Of a stretch of 11,263 nt of DNA, positions 8,218 through 11,263 are shown piece after piece (the stretch's first letter is position 1; each line of letters starts with the position of its first letter). Where the stretch lies: the NCBI GenBank assembly GCA_019752915.1, contig JAIELO010000361.1:1-11263 (forward strand). Reading direction: 5' to 3'. The translations under genes were made by a program, and so were the position numbers. The notes beneath the pieces were generated by a model that was not told the DNA's origin, searched no databases, and saw only the letters and a program-made list of their open reading frames with translations. Source of the DNA: Burkholderiaceae bacterium. Lineage in GTDB: Bacteria; Pseudomonadota; Gammaproteobacteria; Burkholderiales; Burkholderiaceae_D.

Positions 8218-8245
8218 GATTGTAAGCACAAACGTGGATACAATC
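8218..8245. repeat. inverted repeat GATTGTA-N14-TACAATC, possible operator near glcD
   Basis: Perfect 7 bp arms lie at 8218-8224 and 8239-8245. The left arm covers the candidate glcD -10 hexamer. TTGTA/TACAA half-sites resemble those of some FadR/VanR-subfamily GntR regulators (contiguous TTGTATACAA-like operators), and the E. coli glycolate regulator GlcC is a GntR-family protein. The 14 bp spacer is unlike a classic contiguous operator, so a regulatory role is inference. Confidence 0.4.
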
Positions 8246-8259
8246 GGTGCCAGCGCTGA

Positions 8260-8283
8260 AATACAAACGCAAACTGTTGTATT
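8260..8283. repeat. inverted repeat AATACAA-N10-TTGTATT, possible operator near the adenosyltransferase gene
   Basis: Perfect 7 bp arms lie at 8260-8266 and 8277-8283. They use the same TTGTA/TACAA core as the repeat at 8218-8245, but in the opposite order. The repeat sits across the candidate + strand promoter, about 36-59 bp before the ATG at 8319. It could be a regulator site or a chance feature of an AT-richer spacer. Confidence 0.35.
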
Positions 8284-8318
8284 CTTCCGGTCGCGAACCT
8301 CACACTTAAGGAAATGAC

Positions 8319-8870
8319 ATGGGTAACCGACTCTCCAAAATCGCCACCCGCACCGGCGACGGCGGCACTACGGGTCTGGGCGACGGCAGCCGCACGGACA
8401 AAGACAGCGTGCGCATCGACGCCATCGGCGAAGTCGACGAACTGAACTCGCATCTGGGACTGCTGCTGTGCGAAGACATGCCGGACGATTTGCGCGAAGA
8501 ACTGGTGACCATCCAGCACGACCTGTTCGACCTGGGCGGTGAACTGTGCATTCCCGGCTACCAAATGATTACCGAAGCCCACGTGCTGCGCCTCGACGCC
8601 CATCTGGAAAAATACAATGCCACCCTGCCTGCGCTGACAGAATTCATCCTGCCGGCCGGCTCGCGCGCCGCGTCGCTGGCGCACGTCTGCCGCACCGTGT
8701 GCCGCCGCGCCGAACGTGCCATCGTCACGCTGGGTAAAGCCGAAACCATCCACGACCATCCACGCCAGTACGTCAACCGTCTGTCTGACCTGATGTTCGT
8801 GCTGGCGCGCGTGCTAAACCGCCACAGCGGCGGCAGCGACGTCCTCTGGCAGCACGAGCGTCGCCGTTAA
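8319..8870 (+). CDS. pduO: PduO-type cob(I)alamin adenosyltransferase
   Basis: This 183-residue cytoplasmic enzyme transfers the 5'-deoxyadenosyl group of ATP to cob(I)alamin or cob(I)yrinic acid a,c-diamide, making the adenosylcobalamin coenzyme. The N-terminal ATP-binding motif TRTGDGGTTGLGDGSR (10-25) is complete. It is followed by GEVDELNSHLG (37-47), FILPAGSRAASLAH (109-122), CRTVCRRAER (124-133) and the C-terminal YVNRLSDLMFVLAR (151-164). These are the conserved blocks of the PduO/MMAB family, and the length is typical for a single-domain form. Translation starts at 8319 with AAGGAA at 8308-8313, 5 nt from the ATG. It stands alone on the + strand, divergent from glcDEF and convergent with dxs. 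No other cobalamin gene is nearby, so it may serve salvage of imported corrinoid. The symbol names the family; no pdu operon is present. Confidence 0.94.
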   Translation: MGNRLSKIATRTGDGGTTGLGDGSRTDKDSVRIDAIGEVDELNSHLGLLLCEDMPDDLREELVTIQHDLFDLGGELCIPGYQMITEAHVLRLDAHLEKYNATLPALTEFILPAGSRAASLAHVCRTVCRRAERAIVTLGKAETIHDHPRQYVNRLSDLMFVLARVLNRHSGGSDVLWQHERRR

Positions 8871-8886
8871 TACACTCAGGCGCCCC

Positions 8887-8906
8887 GCTCAGGCACAAGC
8901 CTGAGC
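8887..8906. repeat. hairpin GCTCAGGC-ACAA-GCCTGAGC after the adenosyltransferase gene
   Basis: A perfect 8 bp stem with a 4 nt loop begins 17 bp after the TAA at 8868-8870. There is no T-run after it on either strand, so it is not a canonical intrinsic terminator; it may protect the mRNA 3' end or help stop transcription. A second copy of CTCAGGC at 8875-8881 could pair with the same right arm as an alternative. Confidence 0.5.
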
Positions 8907-8920
8907 CCAGACCTGCCCGC

Positions 8921-8990
8921 AAAAAAAATCAGGCCGGGCACAGTGCAGGCTCCCGGGTCACTGACGAGGAGACTGCACTGGCCCGGCCTG
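8921..8990 (-). terminator. intrinsic terminator of dxs
   Basis: Read on the - strand, the sequence 24 nt after the dxs stop forms a long stem: a 10 bp outer arm (8981-8990 with 8930-8939) and an 8 bp inner arm (8973-8980 with 8941-8948), with a single unpaired base at 8940 and a 24 nt loop. After one A (8929) come eight T (8928-8921). Within the loop, CTCC (8950-8953) can also pair with GGAG (8968-8971). On the + strand the hairpin has no T-run after it, although it could still impede readthrough from the adenosyltransferase gene. Confidence 0.9.
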
Positions 8991-9014
8991 GCTGCGCAGT
9001 GGCCTGGCGAATAC

Positions 9015-10886
9015 TTAGCCGTTGCTGACCACCAGCCGTGGTTCGCTGCCGGCGTTGCGCCGCTGGATCGAGGCGGTGATGCCGGCAGCATCCAGACCGA
9101 CGCTAGCCAGCAGTTTGACCGGATCGCCGTGGTCGATGAATTTATCCGGCAAGCCCAGCATCTGCAGTGGCTTGACGATGCCTTCCGCAGCCAGCGCTTC
9201 CGCGACCGCAGCACCGGCGCCACCCATAATGCAGCCCTCTTCCACCGTCACCAGATAGTCATGCTCGGCCGCCAGCTGACGCACTAGTTCCACATCCAGC
9301 GGCTTCACGAAGCGCATATTGGCAACCGTGGCATCGAGCGTTTCGCCCGCAGCCATGGCCGGTGCCACCATCGAGCCAAACGCCAGGATGGCGATCTTCT
9401 GGCCGCGCCGTTTGATTTCACCTTTACCGATTTCCAGCGAAGTCAGTTCTTTTTCGACCACTGCACCAATGCCGGCGCCGCGCGGATAACGGATCGCTGC
9501 CGGGCCCTTGTAGTGGTAGCCGGTGGTGAGCATCTGGCGGCATTCGTTTTCGTCCGAGGCTGCCATCACCACCATGTTCGGGATGCAGCGCAGATAGGCC
9601 AGATCGTAGTTACCGGCGTGGGTAGCACCATCGGCGCCCACCAGACCGGCGCGATCGAGCGCAAACGTCACGTCCAGATTCTGCAGTGCGACGTCGTGAA
9701 TCAGCTGGTCGTAACCGCGTTGCAGGAAGGTCGAGTAGATTGCCACCACCGGCTTTAAGCCTTCGCAGGCCAGCCCTGCGCCAAAGGTGACGGCGTGCTG
9801 TTCGGCGATGCCGACGTCGAAATAGCGATCCGGGTATTCCTGCTCGAAGCGCACCATGCCCGAACCTTCGCGCATGGCCGGCGTAATCCCCACCAGTTTC
9901 TTATCGGCGCCCGCCATGTCGCACAGCCAGTTGCCGAATACTTCGGTGTAAGTCAGTTTGCCCGGCGCAGTGGCCGGTTTAATGCCTTCGGCCGGATTGA
10001 ATTTACCGGTGCCGTGATACAGAATCGGCTCGGCCTCGGCCAGTTTGTAGCCCTGACCTTTTTTGGTCACCACGTGCAGGAACTGCGGGCCTTTCAGGTG
10101 ACGGATGTTCTGCAGCGTCGGGATCAGCGATTCCAGATCATGGCCGTCGATCGGGCCGATGTAGTTGAAACCGAATTCTTCGAACATGGTCGCCGGTACC
10201 ACCATGCCTTTGGCGTGTTCTTCCAGCCGTTTAGCCAGCTCCAGCACCGGTCCCGGCAACACCGATTTGCCGACATTCTTGGCCGCTGCATAGAACTGCC
10301 CCGACATCAGACGTGCCAGATAGCGGTTCAGCGCGCCCACCGGCGGCGAGATCGACATATCGTTATCGTTGAGGATCACCAGCAGGTTGATGTCTTCCTG
10401 TACCCCGGCGTTATTCAGCGCTTCGAAAGCCATCCCGGCCGTCATCGAACCATCGCCGATGACGGCGATAGCGTGGCGGTTTTCACCTTTGATCTTGGCC
10501 GCTTGCGCCATCCCCAGCGCCGCCGAAATCGAGGTCGACGAGTGCGCCGTACCGAAGGTGTCGTATTCGCTTTCGTCCCGTTTCGGGAAGCCGGAAATAC
10601 CATCGAGCTGACGCAGCGTGTGCATGCGCTCGCGCCGGCCGGTCAGAATTTTGTGCGAGTAGGTCTGGTGACCCACGTCCCAGACGATGCGGTCGTGCGG
10701 GGTGTTGAACACGTAGTGCAGCGCTACCGTCAATTCGACCGTGCCCAGATTGGACGACAGGTGACCGCCGGTTTTCGACACCGAGTCGAGCAGATAGCTG
10801 CGCAGTTCGTGCGCCAGGGGCGTCAGCTGGGTGCGCGCCAGTTTGCGCACATCCGCTGGTGTATGGATGGTTTCTAGCAGTTTCAT
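9015..10886 (-). CDS. dxs: 1-deoxy-D-xylulose-5-phosphate synthase
   Basis: This 623-residue thiamine-diphosphate enzyme condenses pyruvate and glyceraldehyde-3-phosphate to DXP, the entry step of the MEP isoprenoid pathway; DXP also feeds thiamine and pyridoxal synthesis. The length matches the family (E. coli 620). Visible features are GGHLSSNLG (40-48) with His42, [16 protein letters not shown] (69-84), the ThDP motif beginning GDGSMTAG (144-151) and ending NDNDMSIS (173-180), [14 protein letters not shown] (356-369) with catalytic Glu362, and [15 protein letters not shown] (411-425) with His423. The C-terminal transketolase domain (about 495-610) is intact. The ATG at 10886 directly follows the ispA TAA (10887-10889), with GGAAGG at 10892-10897 lying inside ispA and 5 nt from the start, so translation is probably coupled. 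A strong terminator follows. Confidence 0.97.
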   Translation of the reverse strand: MKLLETIHTPADVRKLARTQLTPLAHELRSYLLDSVSKTGGHLSSNLGTVELTVALHYVFNTPHDRIVWDVGHQTYSHKILTGRRERMHTLRQLDGISGFPKRDESEYDTFGTAHSSTSISAALGMAQAAKIKGENRHAIAVIGDGSMTAGMAFEALNNAGVQEDINLLVILNDNDMSISPPVGALNRYLARLMSGQFYAAAKNVGKSVLPGPVLELAKRLEEHAKGMVVPATMFEEFGFNYIGPIDGHDLESLIPTLQNIRHLKGPQFLHVVTKKGQGYKLAEAEPILYHGTGKFNPAEGIKPATAPGKLTYTEVFGNWLCDMAGADKKLVGITPAMREGSGMVRFEQEYPDRYFDVGIAEQHAVTFGAGLACEGLKPVVAIYSTFLQRGYDQLIHDVALQNLDVTFALDRAGLVGADGATHAGNYDLAYLRCIPNMVVMAASDENECRQMLTTGYHYKGPAAIRYPRGAGIGAVVEKELTSLEIGKGEIKRRGQKIAILAFGSMVAPAMAAGETLDATVANMRFVKPLDVELVRQLAAEHDYLVTVEEGCIMGGAGAAVAEALAAEGIVKPLQMLGLPDKFIDHGDPVKLLASVGLDAAGITASIQRRNAGSEPRLVVSNG

Positions 10887-11263
10887 TTATGCCTTCCGCT
10901 GCACGATCAGATCCGCGAGTTCGCGTAATCGCACAGCTTTATCTCCGAACGGCGCGAGCGCAGTATGCGCGTCGCGTCGCAATTGTTCCGCCAGCGCCCG
11001 TGACGGTTCCAGACCCAGTATCGACACATAGGTCGGCTTGTTATCCGCCGCATCCTTGCCAGCAGTTTTGCCCAGCGTGGCCGAATCGGCCGTCGCGTCG
11101 AGCACATCATCGACCACCTGGAACGCCAGCCCGATGGCGCGCGCATAGGCGTCCAGCGCCTGTAGCTCCGCCGCATCGAGTTCTTTACCGGCCAGTGCAC
11201 CGAGTACCACCGCAGCGCGCAGCAGCGCACCGGTTTTCAGCTGATGCATCTGCTCCAACTGCT
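10887..11263 (-). CDS. ispA: farnesyl diphosphate synthase, C-terminal part (partial)
   Basis: The frame runs from the right edge of the window, so the N-terminal half, with the first Asp-rich motif, is missing. The visible 125 or so residues show LKTGALLRAAV, the second Asp-rich motif VVDDVLD that binds Mg-diphosphate, and then DSATLGKTAGKDAADNKPTY. These match E. coli IspA closely (DDILD, DTATLGK). The enzyme condenses isopentenyl diphosphate with DMAPP and GPP to make C15 farnesyl diphosphate for quinones and undecaprenyl carriers. The TTG at 11256-11258 is an internal Leu codon, not a start, because homologous sequence continues upstream of it to the edge. It is joined to dxs with no gap; an xseB gene often lies upstream but would be outside the window. 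Octaprenyl or geranylgeranyl synthases share the motif, but the KTGALLRAAV wording and the dxs linkage favour IspA. Confidence 0.93.
   Translation of the reverse strand, partial: QLEQMHQLKTGALLRAAVVLGALAGKELDAAELQALDAYARAIGLAFQVVDDVLDATADSATLGKTAGKDAADNKPTYVSILGLEPSRALAEQLRRDAHTALAPFGDKAVRLRELADLIVQRKA

Larger units (their letters stand above)
8184..8318. promoter_or_regulatory. divergent intergenic region between glcD and the adenosyltransferase gene
   Basis: This 135 bp region must hold the promoters for the - strand glcDEF operon and the + strand adenosyltransferase gene. For glcD, a - strand TACAAT (8219-8224, 5 of 6 to TATAAT) lies about 35 bp from the start codon, but I see no good -35 at 16-18 bp. 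For the + strand gene, CTGAAA (8256-8261) with an 18 bp spacer to TATTCT (8280-8285) is a weak candidate. The two inverted repeats listed separately overlap these candidate promoters. Confidence 0.5.

Noticed and set aside
8230..8252. Possible sigma-54 promoter for glcD on the - strand (TGGCAC at 8247-8252)
   Set aside because: The -24-like TGGCAC is present, but the needed GC of the -12 element is missing at the right spacing; the sequence there reads GTATC.
8184..8759. Upstream extension of the glcD frame to a 700-residue protein
   Set aside because: The added part is antisense to the adenosyltransferase gene and the intergenic region, and has no GlcD similarity; the family length fits the start at 8183.
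9795..10877. A 360-codon + strand open frame opposite dxs
   Set aside because: It is a mirror of a conserved gene in a GC-rich genome. Its product is rich in Arg, His, Gln and Val with no recognisable domain, while the - strand frame matches dxs over its full length.

Overview
The window is a compact, GC-rich, gene-dense piece of chromosome. It looks like a Gram-negative proteobacterium, most likely a betaproteobacterium: it has type IV pilus retraction ATPases, the three-subunit glycolate oxidase in the order glcD-glcE-glcF, a PduO-type cobalamin adenosyltransferase, and ispA joined to dxs. A Neisseriales or Chromobacteriaceae-like host is possible, but this rests on gene content only and was not tested. 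I saw no tRNA, rRNA, insertion sequence, phage gene or CRISPR array.

Layout. Positions 1-4287 (+ strand) hold the last 21 codons of a probable pilT, then pilU, a thiol-type glutathione peroxidase, and a large membrane-bound periplasmic sensor-HAMP-PAS-GGDEF-EAL protein. The gaps are 9, 10 and 35 bp and no promoter is evident, so these genes probably form one transcription unit joining pilus retraction, peroxide defence and cyclic-di-GMP signalling. Positions 4297-8183 (- strand) hold the glycolate oxidase operon glcD-glcE-glcF, with 7-10 bp gaps. It converges on the GGDEF-EAL gene with only 9 bp between the stop codons. The product complex oxidises glycolate to glyoxylate and passes electrons to the respiratory quinone pool. 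Positions 8184-8318 are a 135 bp divergent intergenic region carrying two inverted repeats built from the same TTGTA/TACAA half-site. Positions 8319-8870 (+) hold the corrinoid adenosyltransferase. Positions 8871-9014 hold two hairpins; the larger, read on the - strand, ends in eight T and is a clear intrinsic terminator for dxs. Positions 9015-11263 (- strand) hold dxs, with the 3' part of ispA immediately upstream. Together they supply isoprenoid precursors (DXP for the MEP pathway) and farnesyl diphosphate.

Every complete gene appears intact, with its key catalytic residues, and most of the window is ordinary core metabolism. I found no convincing undescribed system. The parts most worth a second look are the paired palindromes between glcD and the adenosyltransferase gene, and the pilTU-peroxidase-c-di-GMP gene arrangement, in which the GGDEF domain has kept its catalytic residues but lost the RxxD inhibitory site.
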